64,000 bases of DNA from Pseudomonas sp. 10-1B (GCF_000935045.1 NZ_JYKS01000012.1:1-64000), one strand, 5' to 3'. Counted from the first letter of the stretch, positions 1-8,736 are shown. Numbers and translations: made by a program. The notes: generated by a model not told the origin, from the sequence alone.

Positions 1-57
1 CTGGTAAAGGCCTCTTAAATAAAACCTTATAAAACAATGACTTATGTTTTGTTTGAT

Positions 58-97
58 AGGAGCCGGCTTGCCGGCGATGGGCTGCATAGCAGCCCCT
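58..97 (-). repeat. Half REP element
   Basis: A single arm of the Pseudomonas REP palindrome (GCCGGCTTGCCGGCGATGGG) followed by a small hairpin (GGGCTGC/GCAGCCC type). It lies just downstream of the glycine-zipper gene, where REPs typically sit at transcript 3' ends. The partner arm is absent. Confidence 0.6.
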
Positions 98-109
98 CAG
101 GTCAACGGA

Positions 110-502
110 TCAGTGACGGTGACGGTGGCGTTTTTTACCGCTGCGGTGGTCGTCGCCCAGATGGTTGCCGATGGCACCGCCGGCCGCACCACCCAGGCCA
201 GCACCTACGGTCGAACCGGTCTTGCCGCCCACCGCGCCGCCAAGCAGCGAACCGCCGGCCGAACCCAGGCCACCGCCGATGGCGGCTTCGGTACGGTTGC
301 CCTTGCGTGCACCTACCGCACTGCCGGCTGCGCCGCCGAGGCCAGCGCCGATGGCCGCCCCCGTCTTGCCGCCCATCTGTTGACCGACAACGTTACCCAG
401 GGCACCACCCAGGCCGCCGCCAATGGCGGCAGTACCGTCACCGGCGAAAGCGCCCTGGCACAGCAACAGGCCGAGGGCAAGGGAAGGCAGAGTCAGACGC
501 AT
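110..502 (-). CDS. Glycine-zipper domain protein
   Basis: A 130-residue protein with an N-terminal signal peptide (cleavage likely after AFAG, about residue 21). The body is made almost wholly of repeated GxxxG/GAAIGGGLG-type glycine zippers, like the outer-membrane-associated Gly-zipper families (OmpA-like or SlyB-like leader regions). The tail is Arg/His-rich (KKRHRHRH). Such zippers insert into or pack against membranes. The exact role is unknown. It is oriented like the His/Asp-rich lipoprotein gene just upstream and could be co-transcribed with it. The His tail suggests metal binding, but that is inference only. Confidence 0.75.
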   Translation of the reverse strand: MRLTLPSLALGLLLCQGAFAGDGTAAIGGGLGGALGNVVGQQMGGKTGAAIGAGLGGAAGSAVGARKGNRTEAAIGGGLGSAGGSLLGGAVGGKTGSTVGAGLGGAAGGAIGNHLGDDHRSGKKRHRHRH

Positions 503-575
503 GGTACGAACCTCAAAGGAATCATCAAGTTAAGGTGCCGCGTAATGGACGGCGGGTAAGGGTTGCAAAGACGCT

Positions 576-758
576 TCAGCGGTAGTAGCGGTCACCGCGG
601 TATCGACGATCGTCATCGTCGCGGTCATGCCGATGGTGGTGACGATGGCCACGGTCGCGGTCACGCCAGCCATCGTCGTCATGGTAGCGATGGCTATGGC
701 AACCTGCGGTCAACAGGGCAACGGCGATCAGCGAAAGGCTTGCAAGACGGGATATCAC
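576..758 (-). CDS. Small His/Asp/Arg-rich lipoprotein
   Basis: A 60-residue protein starting at GTG (756-758) with AAGGA about nine bases upstream. The signal sequence VISRLASLSLIAVALLTAGC ends in a clear lipobox (LTAGC, Cys 20). The mature part is almost only His, Asp, Arg and Tyr (HSHRYHDDDG..., RHDRDDDDRRYRGD). A longer upstream extension in the same frame lacks a good start. No recognised domain is present. The composition suggests divalent metal or polyanion contact in the periplasm (inference). Confidence 0.6.
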   Translation of the reverse strand: MISRLASLSLIAVALLTAGCHSHRYHDDDGWRDRDRGHRHHHRHDRDDDDRRYRGDRYYR

Positions 759-975
759 GGTATAGGTCCTTGATCCGCAAAGGTTTACGGGGCACTTGCT
801 GAGACTGGGGATGATCCATTTGGTTTCCTGGGCGGGCAAAAATTTGTGCTGCAGCGACAGGTGGCGTGCCTGTGGGTTGCTGTTCTGTCCCGCTCGGTCA
901 TGGCCGAGCGCTTGGCGCGGCTCTAGACTGCACGCTAAGCCGCAGCCAAGATGGCAATCTGCCACACGGTGAATC

Positions 976-2178
976 ATGATGATCGCCCACACCCCCACGT
1001 TGTTCGCCGCCGTTGCCCTGGTGGCTACCATCCTCGCTTTTTGCCTGTTGCTGGTCGGCAGCAACCGCCGAGACAACCTGATGCTCACCGGTTGTGGGCT
1101 GCTGGTGCATGCGCTGGCGTATGTCTGCTACACCGTGTATGCCCAGGCCCCGTTGTGGCTCAGCTATGGCGTGGGCAACAGCCTGTTGTCGCTGGCGTTG
1201 GCCTTCTATACGGCCAGCCTGTTCCGGGTGCGCGAGCAGGTGGTGCCCTGGCGCATCGTCTTCGTTATCCCTGCCTGCATGCTGGTGGGGCTGATGCTGC
1301 TGCTCGACACGCTGGAGCCGCGCATGCTCCTGGCGACGCTGGTGTTGATGCTGCAATGCTCGATGATCCTGTACTGGGCGCGGCGCCATGCCGAGCGGCC
1401 GGGCAGGGCCCACCTGCTGCTGGAGATCGGCGCGCTGATCAGCCTGGTCGGCCTGGGCATGCGCGTGGTGGCGGTGGCCAATGGCACTGCGGTGGAAATG
1501 CGTTATGACACCAGCAACCTCAAGCAGAGCATTTCCGTGGCGATCGGCACGGCCACGGTGATGATGTATTCGATCGGGCTGGTGCTGATGGCCAAGGAGC
1601 GCAGCGAGTCGCGCCTGCAACAACTGGCCCTGCGTGATGTGCTGACGGGCACCTATAACCGTCGGGCGATTCTGGAGCGGTTCGCCGTAGAGCTGGAGCG
1701 TGCTCGTGCACAACAGGGCAGCCTGGCCGTGGCGATGATCGACATTGACCATTTCAAGCGTATCAACGACCTGTATGGGCACCTGGCCGGCGACGAGGTG
1801 CTGTGCCATTGCGTGCGCCAGTTGCAGCAGCGCCTGCGCCAGGCTGACAGCCTTGGCCGTTATGGCGGCGAGGAGTTCCTGCTATTGCTGCCGGGCACTG
1901 ACCGTAGCGGCGCAATGGCTGCGCTGCAAGGGCTGCGCGAGGCCATTGAGCGCAGCCCGGCACGTTTTGCCGGTGACCAGATCGAGTTGCGCTTCAGCGT
2001 CGGCCTGTGGTGTGGCGTGCCGGGGCCGGAGGACAGTACTGCCAGCCTGCTGGCCCAGGCCGATGCCGCGCTTTACCAGGCCAAGGCCGCCGGGCGCAAC
2101 ACGGTGCACATGGCGGCTTTGTTCGAGGCAGGCTGCATCAGGACGCCGACTGGATCGCCAGCACCACGCCATTGGTGA
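976..2178 (+). CDS. Membrane-bound diguanylate cyclase (GGDEF)
   Basis: A 400-residue protein. The first 200 residues contain several hydrophobic helices (for example LFAAVALVATILAFCLLLVG), forming a membrane sensor module of unidentified type. The C-terminal half is a GGDEF domain with DxLTGxYNRR (RDVLTGTYNRRAIL) and an active-site variant GGEEF at about residue 297. An RxxD inhibitory site (RQAD) sits five residues before it. It should therefore make cyclic di-GMP from two GTP and be product-inhibited. No EAL domain follows. The 3' end overlaps the convergent rcnB-like gene by about 41 bp. Confidence 0.9.
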   Translation: MMIAHTPTLFAAVALVATILAFCLLLVGSNRRDNLMLTGCGLLVHALAYVCYTVYAQAPLWLSYGVGNSLLSLALAFYTASLFRVREQVVPWRIVFVIPACMLVGLMLLLDTLEPRMLLATLVLMLQCSMILYWARRHAERPGRAHLLLEIGALISLVGLGMRVVAVANGTAVEMRYDTSNLKQSISVAIGTATVMMYSIGLVLMAKERSESRLQQLALRDVLTGTYNRRAILERFAVELERARAQQGSLAVAMIDIDHFKRINDLYGHLAGDEVLCHCVRQLQQRLRQADSLGRYGGEEFLLLLPGTDRSGAMAALQGLREAIERSPARFAGDQIELRFSVGLWCGVPGPEDSTASLLAQADAALYQAKAAGRNTVHMAALFEAGCIRTPTGSPAPRHW

Positions 2179-2428
2179 TCTGTACCAGTACGTAGTGCTC
2201 GCCCATGCGCACCCAGTGGCTTTCCTTTTCCGGCGCTGGCAGGCCTTTGGCTTTCCAGTCCTTGATGGCCTGGTCGTCGCGCTTGTACTGGTCAGGGGCC
2301 TTGTCGCCGACCTTCAGCTCACGATTGTGGGTTTCCGGCGCTGTGACGCTTTCTTCGCTGGAGGGGGCGGCGGTGACGACGAGGGGCAGGCAGGGCAAGG
2401 CGGCGAATAGCAGGTAGTGCAGTTTCAT
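2138..2428 (-). CDS. RcnB-family periplasmic protein
   Basis: A 96-residue secreted protein with signal peptide MKLHYLLFAALPCLPLVVTA. The mature part ends with a sequence typical of RcnB-family proteins: a Tyr/Trp-rich stretch, then HWVRMGEHYVLVQITNGVV. E. coli RcnB is a periplasmic protein linked to nickel/cobalt homeostasis, but many paralogs in Pseudomonas have no known role and no RcnA gene is nearby. AAGGAGACCGCC precedes the ATG. It converges on the diguanylate cyclase. Confidence 0.7.
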   Translation of the reverse strand: MKLHYLLFAALPCLPLVVTAAPSSEESVTAPETHNRELKVGDKAPDQYKRDDQAIKDWKAKGLPAPEKESHWVRMGEHYVLVQITNGVVLAIQSAS

Positions 2429-2545
2429 GGCGGTCTCCTTGTGATGTCATGCATTGACTGCGACAGCGGCTGGTGCATGACAATTCACTCGCGATGCCCG
2501 CCAGTGCTAGAGTCGCTTTCTTTTTCGATACCCTGAGGATGGAAC

Positions 2546-2896
2546 ATGCGTGCGATTCTGCCGATGGCCGCGGCGCTGATGCTGGTCGGTTGTGCTTCTG
2601 CGACCATGGAGACGGCTCGCGGCGGCAAGCCGACAGCGCAGCTCGACTCGCACAAGGCGCCAGAGCTGGTTGCCCAGTGCATCCAGTTCAGTTGGCAGGA
2701 AGAGAAGGTGTTCGGCGACGACGCCAGTGGCTACCTGGAGCCGCGCAAGCAGGGCGGGTTCACCGTGTATACCCGTGAGGCCGAGGCATTCGTGGACGTT
2801 TACCCGCAAGCGGGTGGGGCGCGGGTGGATTACTACGCGCAGAAGAACGACAGCGTGGCGCTGCAGCGCCGGGCTGCGGCGGCGACTTGCCTGTAA
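2546..2896 (+). CDS. Hypothetical lipoprotein
   Basis: A 116-residue protein with a lipoprotein signal MRAILPMAAALMLVGC (lipobox LVGC, Cys 16). The mature domain has no motif I recognise. It contains two Cys residues (VAQCIQF and the penultimate residue) that could form a disulfide. GAGGATGGAAC lies just upstream of the ATG. It stands alone and is followed by a REP cluster. Confidence 0.65.
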   Translation: MRAILPMAAALMLVGCASATMETARGGKPTAQLDSHKAPELVAQCIQFSWQEEKVFGDDASGYLEPRKQGGFTVYTREAEAFVDVYPQAGGARVDYYAQKNDSVALQRRAAAATCL

Positions 2897-2934
2897 GGCC
2901 TGGAAAATGGGCAGAAAGCGAGCCCATGTGGGGC

Positions 2935-3126
2935 TAATGCCAGGCAGTTAAGCCTATGAGGCACATTGGAGCTGCTGTGCAGCCCATCGCCGCGGTTCGT
3001 CGCCACGGCAAGCCAGCTCCCACAGGGACTGCGCAAAGCTTGAGATCTGCGCGGTACCTGTGGGAGCTGGCTTGCCGGCGATGAGGCCAGTCCAGGCAGT
3101 ACAAGACAGTTGCTCCCACAAAGACC
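2935..3126. repeat. Composite REP element with TAATGCC terminal motif
   Basis: Begins with TAATGCCAGGCAGTTAAG (2935-2952), one mismatch from the terminal inverted repeat of the 9371-9525 element. It continues through a partly interrupted REP arm and an opposite arm (CTGTGGGAGCTGGCTTGCCGGC). It ends with the second extended tail, GGCCAGTCCAGGCAGTACAA...GACAGTTGCTCCCAC. It therefore mixes both extended REP types seen in this window. It fills the gap before the methyltransferase gene. Confidence 0.75.
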
Positions 3127-3214
3127 GCGCGCATTACAATTTTTAGCAAGGCCGCTGTGTCGCAGCGGAGCAGGTGGCGGCTAGCATGAGGCTCCACCAC
3201 TCAAGGACGACACC

Positions 3215-4036
3215 ATGGACCGCTCCCTGCAACTCAACCGCGCCAGCTGGGACGAACGCGCCCCGCTGCACGCCGCCTCCAAAGACTACGAAGTCGAGCA
3301 ACTCTTCCAGCACTGTGGGCACCTTTCCGAAACCGTACGCTTCGACCTGCCCTTGCTCGGCGATATCGACGGGCTCAACGCCGTCCACCTGCAATGCCAC
3401 ATCGGCACCGATACCCTCTCGCTGGCGCGTCTTGGCGCCAAGGTCTGCGGCCTGGACTATTCTGCGGCTTCGCTGGCCGAGGCGCGGGCACTGGCCAGGC
3501 GCTGCGCGGTGTCTATCGAGTATGTTGAGGCTGACGTCTATGCCGCCGACCAAGTGCTGCCGGTAGGCACTTTCGACCTGGTCTACACCGGCATTGGCGC
3601 GCTCTGCTGGCTACCTCGCATCGAACCATGGGCACGCACCGTGGCGGCCCTGCTGAAGCCGGGTGGGCGGCTATTCCTGCGCGATGGGCACCCGATGCTG
3701 ATGGCCGTCAACGAAGACCACCAGGACCGTCTGCAGCTCGAATACCCCTACTTCGAGCACGAGGAGCCGACGGTGTGGCACAACGACCAGACCTACGTCG
3801 AAACCGAGCGACGGCTGGCTCACACCGAAACCCACGAATGGAACCACGGCCTGGGCGAGGTGATCACCGCGATGCTGGCTAACGGGTTGCAACTGACGGC
3901 TCTGGTCGAGCACCAGAGCCTCCCTTGGGAGGCGCTACCGGGGCAGATGGTCAGGGGCAACGACGGCGAATGGCGCTTGCGCGACCAGCCTGCACGCCTG
4001 CCCCTGAGCTACACCCTGATGGCGGTAAAAGCCTGA
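3215..4036 (+). CDS. Class I SAM-dependent methyltransferase
   Basis: A 273-residue cytoplasmic protein. Motif I is degenerate but visible as VHLQCHIGTDTLSLARLGA (around residue 60-80), followed by VCGLDYS (motif II acidic loop) and a motif III-like FDLVYTGIGALCWL. LLKPGGRLFLRDGHP is the classic motif V region. The substrate cannot be told from sequence. The stop codon abuts the stop of the convergent SDR gene without a gap. Confidence 0.85.
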   Translation: MDRSLQLNRASWDERAPLHAASKDYEVEQLFQHCGHLSETVRFDLPLLGDIDGLNAVHLQCHIGTDTLSLARLGAKVCGLDYSAASLAEARALARRCAVSIEYVEADVYAADQVLPVGTFDLVYTGIGALCWLPRIEPWARTVAALLKPGGRLFLRDGHPMLMAVNEDHQDRLQLEYPYFEHEEPTVWHNDQTYVETERRLAHTETHEWNHGLGEVITAMLANGLQLTALVEHQSLPWEALPGQMVRGNDGEWRLRDQPARLPLSYTLMAVKA

Positions 4037-4804
4037 TCAGGACAGGTAGCCGCCGTCGACATTGAGCGCGGTGCCGGTGGTGTAGCTGGAGGCATCGCTG
4101 GCCAGGTACAGCACCGCGCCGGCCATTTCCTTGGGGTCGGCCACGCGCTTGAGCGGAATCTGCTGCAGCGCGGCGTTGAGGATGGCGTCGTTCTTCACCA
4201 GGGCCGAGGCGAACTTGGTGTCGGTCAGGCCCGGCAGCAGGGCGTTGCAGCGGATGCCGAACGGCGCGCATTCCTTGGCGAAGACCTTGGTCATGTTGAT
4301 GACCGCCGCCTTGGTCACCGAATAGATGCCCTGGAAGTGGCCCGGCGAAACACCATTGATCGATGCCACGTTGATGATGCTGCCGCCGCCGTGCTCGCGC
4401 ATCAGCTTGCCGGCCTCCACCGACATGAAGAAGTAGCCGCGGATGTTCACGTCCACGGTCTTCTGGAACGCGCTCGGGTCGGTATCCAGCACGTTGCAGA
4501 ACTGCGGGTTGGTGGCCGCATTGTTGACCAAAATGTCCAGGCGCCCGAACTGTTCACGGATGCTAGCGAATACCTGTTGGATCTGTTCCAGCTCGCCAAT
4601 GTGGCAGGCCACGGCAGTCGCCTTGCCACCGGCGGCGATAATGGCCTCGGCTACCTGCTGGCAACCATCGAGTTTGCGACTGGAAACGATCACATGGGCG
4701 CCTTGCTGCGCCAGCAGGTGGGCGATGGCTTCGCCGATGCCGCGGCTGGCGCCGGAAACGAAGGCGATCTTGCCGTCGAGGTCGAACAGGTGGGTCTTGG
4801 ACAT
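4037..4804 (-). CDS. SDR family oxidoreductase
   Basis: A 255-residue classical short-chain dehydrogenase/reductase. It has the NAD(P)-binding TGxxxGIG-type motif (SGASRGIGEAI, residues 17-27), the NNAA motif and the catalytic Ser-Tyr-Lys set (NVASINGV, then YSVTKAAV). The C-terminus (YTTGTALNVDGGYLS) is typical of 3-hydroxyacyl or 2-deoxygluconate-type dehydrogenases. AAGGAAAACAGC precedes the ATG. It lies 36 bp behind the phosphotransferase gene, so the two are likely one operon. The pairing suggests a role in acyl-CoA or alcohol catabolism (inference). Confidence 0.9.
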   Translation of the reverse strand: MSKTHLFDLDGKIAFVSGASRGIGEAIAHLLAQQGAHVIVSSRKLDGCQQVAEAIIAAGGKATAVACHIGELEQIQQVFASIREQFGRLDILVNNAATNPQFCNVLDTDPSAFQKTVDVNIRGYFFMSVEAGKLMREHGGGSIINVASINGVSPGHFQGIYSVTKAAVINMTKVFAKECAPFGIRCNALLPGLTDTKFASALVKNDAILNAALQQIPLKRVADPKEMAGAVLYLASDASSYTTGTALNVDGGYLS

Positions 4805-4840
4805 GCTGTTTTCCTTGTTATCCGTCGTCGTGGTCGGTGC

Positions 4841-5908
4841 TCAGAGGCTGGACTTGGCGATGACCTGCAGGGTCATCTGCTCCAGCAAGCGGTTCATGTG
4901 GATGAACTGGGCGAAGCGCTTGTCCTGGGTCTGGCCGTGGTAATAGCGGTAGTAGATCTGCTGGACGATGCCGGCCAGGCGGAACAGGCCGTAACAATAG
5001 TAGTAATCGAAGTTGTCCAGGCGGATACCGGCGCGCTCGGCGTAGTAATCGACGAACTGGCGGCGGCTGAGCATGCCTGGCGCATTGCTCGGCTGGCGGC
5101 GCATCAGCTGTACCGGCGCCGGGTCGTCGGCCTCGATCCAGTAGGCCAGGCTGTTACCCAGGTCCATCAGCGGGTCGCCCAGGGTGGCCATTTCCCAGTC
5201 CAGCACACCGATGATGCGCATGGGGTTGTCGGCATCGAGGATCACATTGTCGAAACGGTAGTCGTTGTGCACGATGCCTGGCCGTGGATGGTCGGCGGGC
5301 ATCTTCGCGTGGAGCCAGGCGGTCACCTTTTCCCAGCGCGGGGCGTCGGGGGTGAGCGCTTTTTCGTAGCGGCTGGTCCAGCCCTCGACCTGGCGCTGCA
5401 CATAGCCTTCCGGTTTGCCAAGGTCCGCCAGGCCGCAGGCGTTGTAGTCCACTTGGTGCAACTCGACCAGGCGGTCGATGAAGCTCTTGCACAGCGCCTC
5501 GGTGCGGCTGGCGTCGAGGTTCAGCTCGGCTGGGATATCCGAGCGCAGGATGATGCCCTTGACCCGCTCCATCACGTAGAACTCGCCACCGATCAGGCTG
5601 CTGTCGGTGCAGTGCACATAGGCCTTGGGGCAGTAGGGGAAGCCGCTGTTCAGCTGGTTGAGGATACGAAATTCGCGGCCCATGTCGTGGGCCGATTTGG
5701 CCTTCTGGCCGAACGGCGGGCGGCGCAGCACGAAGTCGCGGCCCGGGTAGCTGACCAGATAGGTGAGGTTGGAGGCGCCGCCGGGGAACTGGCTGATACT
5801 CGGCAGGCCATCCAGGCCGGGGATATTGGCCTTGAGGTAAGGGTCGATGACGGCCGCGTCGAGTTCTTCGCCGGGGCGTACCTGGGTGGACTGGTCGGTG
5901 AGCATCAT
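4841..5908 (-). CDS. Phosphotransferase family protein (ACAD10-like kinase fold)
   Basis: A 355-residue protein of the APH/choline-kinase fold. It shows the nucleotide-binding region (GGASNLTYLVSYPGRDFVLRR), the catalytic loop HNDYRFDNVI and the metal-binding GVLDWEMATLGDP. These are typical of the kinase part of ACAD10-like proteins, which phosphorylate hydroxyacyl substrates in fatty-acid degradation; the bacterial substrate here is unknown. AAGGAAAACGC precedes the first of two ATGs. It is the first gene of a two-gene unit with the SDR. Confidence 0.88.
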   Translation of the reverse strand: MMLTDQSTQVRPGEELDAAVIDPYLKANIPGLDGLPSISQFPGGASNLTYLVSYPGRDFVLRRPPFGQKAKSAHDMGREFRILNQLNSGFPYCPKAYVHCTDSSLIGGEFYVMERVKGIILRSDIPAELNLDASRTEALCKSFIDRLVELHQVDYNACGLADLGKPEGYVQRQVEGWTSRYEKALTPDAPRWEKVTAWLHAKMPADHPRPGIVHNDYRFDNVILDADNPMRIIGVLDWEMATLGDPLMDLGNSLAYWIEADDPAPVQLMRRQPSNAPGMLSRRQFVDYYAERAGIRLDNFDYYYCYGLFRLAGIVQQIYYRYYHGQTQDKRFAQFIHMNRLLEQMTLQVIAKSSL

Positions 5909-6045
5909 GCGTTTTCCTTATTCTCGATCGCAAGGACTATTGGCTAATCTAATGGCCTGCCGAGGTTGGAACAAGCGTGCCAGGTGCCATATAGGTGAGG
6001 GTGTTGCTGCCTGATCAACTGCTTTGATAGCGCTCGACTTGGTTT

Positions 6046-6083
6046 TTGTGGGAGCGGCCTTGTATCGCGAAAGGGCCGCACAG
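6046..6083. repeat. Half REP-like element
   Basis: A single arm of a REP variant, GTGGGAGCGGCC...TATCGCGAAAGGGCCGC, with no opposite arm nearby. It lies between the phosphotransferase promoter region and the SCP2 gene terminator. Confidence 0.5.
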
Positions 6084-6110
6084 GCCAGATGAATGTGTGC
6101 CAGACAGGCA

Positions 6111-6141
6111 AAAAAAAACCGAAGCCATTCAGGCTTCGGTT
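6111..6141 (-). terminator. Rho-independent terminator of the SCP2 gene
   Basis: On the minus strand, AACCGAAGCC, a five-base loop and GGCTTCGGTT form a 10-bp hairpin followed by a run of at least eight T. It lies 27 bp past the stop of the SCP2 gene. The plus strand also has a short T tract, so it may work in both directions. Confidence 0.85.
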
Positions 6142-6167
6142 TTTCGATCATCCGCTACTTCCAGCCC

Positions 6168-6485
6168 TCAGGACGGGAACAGCTCGCTGAGCTTCATCGA
6201 CAGCATCATGTCGCCTTCAACGCGCAGCTTACCGCCCATGAAGGCCTGCATGCCGTCGGTTTCGCCACTGACGATACCCTTCAGGGTCTCGCTGTCCATC
6301 ACCAGGGTGCAGTTGGCATCCGGGTTTTCGCCTTCCTGCAGGTTGCAGGTGCCGTCCTTGACGATCAGGGCGTAGTGCTTGTCTTCGTCGGTGATGTTGA
6401 AGCCGAACACCAGGTCCAGGCCGGTGGCCGCGGATGGGTTGAACTTCTCTTGCATCTTTTTCACGGCATCAGCTACGGAGGTCAT
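6168..6485 (-). CDS. SCP2 sterol-binding domain protein
   Basis: A 105-residue single-domain protein of the SCP2 (sterol carrier) family. It starts with TSVADAVKKMQEKF and carries the NCTLVMDSETLKGIVSGETDGMQAFMGGKLRVEGD pattern seen across the family. These bind fatty acids or acyl-CoA in a hydrophobic tunnel. The start at 6485 is preceded by AAGGAATGCGCC; a longer in-frame extension has no ribosome site. It follows the histidine-phosphatase gene by 55 bp on the same strand. Confidence 0.88.
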   Translation of the reverse strand: MTSVADAVKKMQEKFNPSAATGLDLVFGFNITDEDKHYALIVKDGTCNLQEGENPDANCTLVMDSETLKGIVSGETDGMQAFMGGKLRVEGDMMLSMKLSELFPS

Positions 6486-6540
6486 GGCGCATTCCTTATA
6501 GAGTGATTTACACGTCCCGCAGGGACACAACAAGCCGGGC

Positions 6541-7251
6541 TCATCGATAGGTGACAAGCTCCGGCGCCCTCAACAGCTGCACATGGGCCTGGCTGTTGAA
6601 GGAAGCCAGTGCCACGTCGCGGCCGCGGAACTTCAGCTGGCTGAGCGACGTGTTGATGATCTGCCAGTTCAGCGCGAACGCCTGGCCGGGGGTGATACGG
6701 GTTACCAGGTGGAGCAGGGCGGCAATGGTGCCGCCCGAGGTGAAGATGGCGATATTGTCGCCGCTGCCGGCAGCATCGAGTACGCGCTGCAGGCCACCTT
6801 GCACGCGGGCGGTGAAGGCTTGCCAGGTTTCCAGGCCGTCGTCGGCATGCTCGCCATCGTGCCAGCGCTGCACCATCAGTGCGAACAGGCGCTGGAACTC
6901 GCTGCGATGCTGCGCGCCATTGCGCAGGATGTGCAGGGCATCGGGCTCTTCCGGCAGCAGCCCGGGCAACAGGGCACGGATCACGCCATCGGCATCGAAC
7001 TCATTGAACGCCGCGTCGGTCTCAACAGCCGGCACTGGGCAGCCATTGGCGTGCAATGCCGCCAGTGTCAAATGCGCGGTATCCTGCTGGCGGCGCAGGT
7101 CGCCAGCCACGCAGCGGTCCAGCCGCACACCGAGCTGGGCCAGGTGTTCACCCAGCGCTTGGCTTTGGCGCACGCCCAAGGGCGAAAGGACGTCGTAGTC
7201 ATCGGCACCGAAAGAGGCTTGGCCATGTCGAATCAGGTAGAGGTTGCCCAC
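6541..7251 (-). CDS. Histidine phosphatase family protein
   Basis: A 236-residue phosphoglycerate-mutase-like phosphatase. With a GTG start at 7249-7251 it begins VGNLYLIRHGQASFG, which contains the RHG catalytic motif with its phospho-accepting His near residue 9. A second His appears in the FTSGGTIAALLH region, where family members usually have GHGG; here it is SGG, so the second catalytic His is not obvious. An ATG 75 bp upstream is possible but gives an unusual leader. It probably forms an operon with the SCP2 gene. Confidence 0.82.
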   Translation of the reverse strand: MGNLYLIRHGQASFGADDYDVLSPLGVRQSQALGEHLAQLGVRLDRCVAGDLRRQQDTAHLTLAALHANGCPVPAVETDAAFNEFDADGVIRALLPGLLPEEPDALHILRNGAQHRSEFQRLFALMVQRWHDGEHADDGLETWQAFTARVQGGLQRVLDAAGSGDNIAIFTSGGTIAALLHLVTRITPGQAFALNWQIINTSLSQLKFRGRDVALASFNSQAHVQLLRAPELVTYR

Positions 7252-7448
7252 GAAAGGTTCCGGCCTGTTGGAGGTTGCTGCGAGGTTAGGATGCGGCACA
7301 CGGGCTGTCAACGAAAAAACATACAAGCGTTTGAAAAGGTTGTTTGAAAGATGTTGCCAGCGTTTACACCGGCTGGCAGCACCTCAGGCGCAACGGTATG
7401 CTTGCAACAGTTACGCGCCGTAGTGGCGCTGGTCTTTAAGGAGTCAAC

Positions 7449-8468
7449 GTGGAGTTTCTTGCTGAATACGCAAGCTTTCTCGCCAAAACCGCCACCCTGG
7501 TCATCGCCATCCTGGTGGTACTGTCGGCCATCGCCGGGCTGCGTGGCAAAGGGCGACGCAAACCGGGTGGGCAATTGCAGGTCACCCGCCTGAACGATTT
7601 CTACAAGGACCTGCGCGAGCGCCTGGAGTCGGGCCTGCTCGACAAGGCCCAGCTCAAGGCCCTGCGCAAGCAGCAGGCCAAGGCAGAGAAACAGCAGAAG
7701 AAAGGCAAGGCCGAAGAAAAGGGCCGGGTCTTCGTGCTGGACTTCGATGGTGACATCAAAGCCTCGGCCACAGAAAGCCTGCGCAACGAAATTACTGCCT
7801 TGCTGACCCTCGCCACCCCCCGTGACGAAGTGGTGCTGCGCCTGGAAAGCGGCGGTGGCCTGGTGCACAGCTACGGCCTGGCCGCTTCGCAACTGGCGCG
7901 CATTCGCCAGGCTGGCATCCCATTGACCGTTTGCATCGACAAGGTGGCTGCCAGCGGTGGTTACATGATGGCCTGCATCGGCGAGAAGATCGTCAGTGCG
8001 CCATTCGCCGTGCTGGGGTCGATCGGTGTGGTGGCGCAGTTGCCCAACGTCAACCGCCTGTTGAAGAAGCACGACATCGATTTCGAAGTGCTGACCGCAG
8101 GTGAGTACAAGCGCACCCTGACCGTGTTCGGCGAGAACACCGAGAAAGGCAGGGAGAAGTTCCAGGAAGACCTGGACATCACCCACCAGTTGTTCAAGGA
8201 TTTCGTCGCCCGCTATCGCCCGCAACTGCACATCGATGAAGTGGCCACCGGCGAAGTCTGGCTGGGTGTCGCGGCACTCAACCGCAAACTGGTGGACGCG
8301 CTGCAGACCAGCGACGAATACCTCAGCGAGCGGGCCCGCAACGCCAACCTGTTCCACCTGCACTATGCCGAACGCAAGAGCCTGCAGGAGCGCATCGGTA
8401 TGGCTGCCAGCGGCGCGATGGAGAACACCGTGGTGGGCTTGTGGAGTAAACTTGGCCGCTTGCGCTAA
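7449..8468 (+). CDS. sohB: Protease SohB (peptidase S49)
   Basis: A 339-residue inner-membrane serine protease of the SppA/SohB family, starting at GTG with AAGGAG six bases upstream. There is an N-terminal membrane anchor (TLVIAILVVLSAIAGL), then a Lys/Gln-rich linker. The catalytic domain has GGGLVHSYGL, the nucleophile-bearing DKVAASGGYMMACI and a following GSIGVVAQLPN. The active-site Lys is expected in TAGEYKRTLT. The length matches E. coli SohB. It degrades signal peptides and misfolded envelope proteins in related species. Confidence 0.92.
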   Translation: MEFLAEYASFLAKTATLVIAILVVLSAIAGLRGKGRRKPGGQLQVTRLNDFYKDLRERLESGLLDKAQLKALRKQQAKAEKQQKKGKAEEKGRVFVLDFDGDIKASATESLRNEITALLTLATPRDEVVLRLESGGGLVHSYGLAASQLARIRQAGIPLTVCIDKVAASGGYMMACIGEKIVSAPFAVLGSIGVVAQLPNVNRLLKKHDIDFEVLTAGEYKRTLTVFGENTEKGREKFQEDLDITHQLFKDFVARYRPQLHIDEVATGEVWLGVAALNRKLVDALQTSDEYLSERARNANLFHLHYAERKSLQERIGMAASGAMENTVVGLWSKLGRLR

Positions 8469-8506
8469 CACCTTGAACCCGTTGAAATTTTTTTTCGTTC
8501 AGGGGG

Positions 8507-8535
8507 TTGCAAGGTTAGAAGAATGACGACATAAT
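8507..8535 (+). promoter_or_regulatory. Sigma-70 promoter of tRNA-Cys
   Basis: TTGCAA (8507-8512) and CATAAT (8530-8535) with exactly 17 bp spacing, followed by a GC-rich start region (GGCGCCC). Transcription would begin near 8543, giving an 80-nt leader ahead of the tRNA. Confidence 0.7.
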
Positions 8536-8622
8536 GGCGCCCATCGAAACGCAGCAAACTTTGAAAAAAGTTCAGCGTTTCAAGGAGATAGCGAAGCGAA
8601 AGCTGCTAGATCCGAACTTTGA

Positions 8623-8696
8623 GGCCGAGTAGCAAAGTGGTTATGCTCCGGATTGCAAATCCGTCTACGCCGGTTCGATTCCGACCTCGGCCTCCA
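8623..8696 (+). tRNA. tRNA-Cys (GCA)
   Basis: A 74-nt tRNA with acceptor stem GGCCGAG/CTCGGCC, anticodon loop TTGCAAA (anticodon GCA), a GGTTCGATTCC T-arm and an encoded CCA end. A strong terminator follows within 12 bp. Confidence 0.95.
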
Positions 8697-8707
8697 CCAT
8701 TCGAAAG

Positions 8708-8736
8708 CCCCGCAGATTAACGTCTGCGGGGTTTTT
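8708..8736 (+). terminator. Terminator of tRNA-Cys
   Basis: CCCCGCAGA, a six-base loop and TCTGCGGGG form a perfect 9-bp stem followed by TTTTTC. Confidence 0.9.

Noticed and set aside
4337..5947. 536-codon plus-strand open frame
   Set aside because: It lies antisense to the SDR and phosphotransferase genes, which have ribosome sites and family motifs. Long antisense frames are common in GC-rich DNA.
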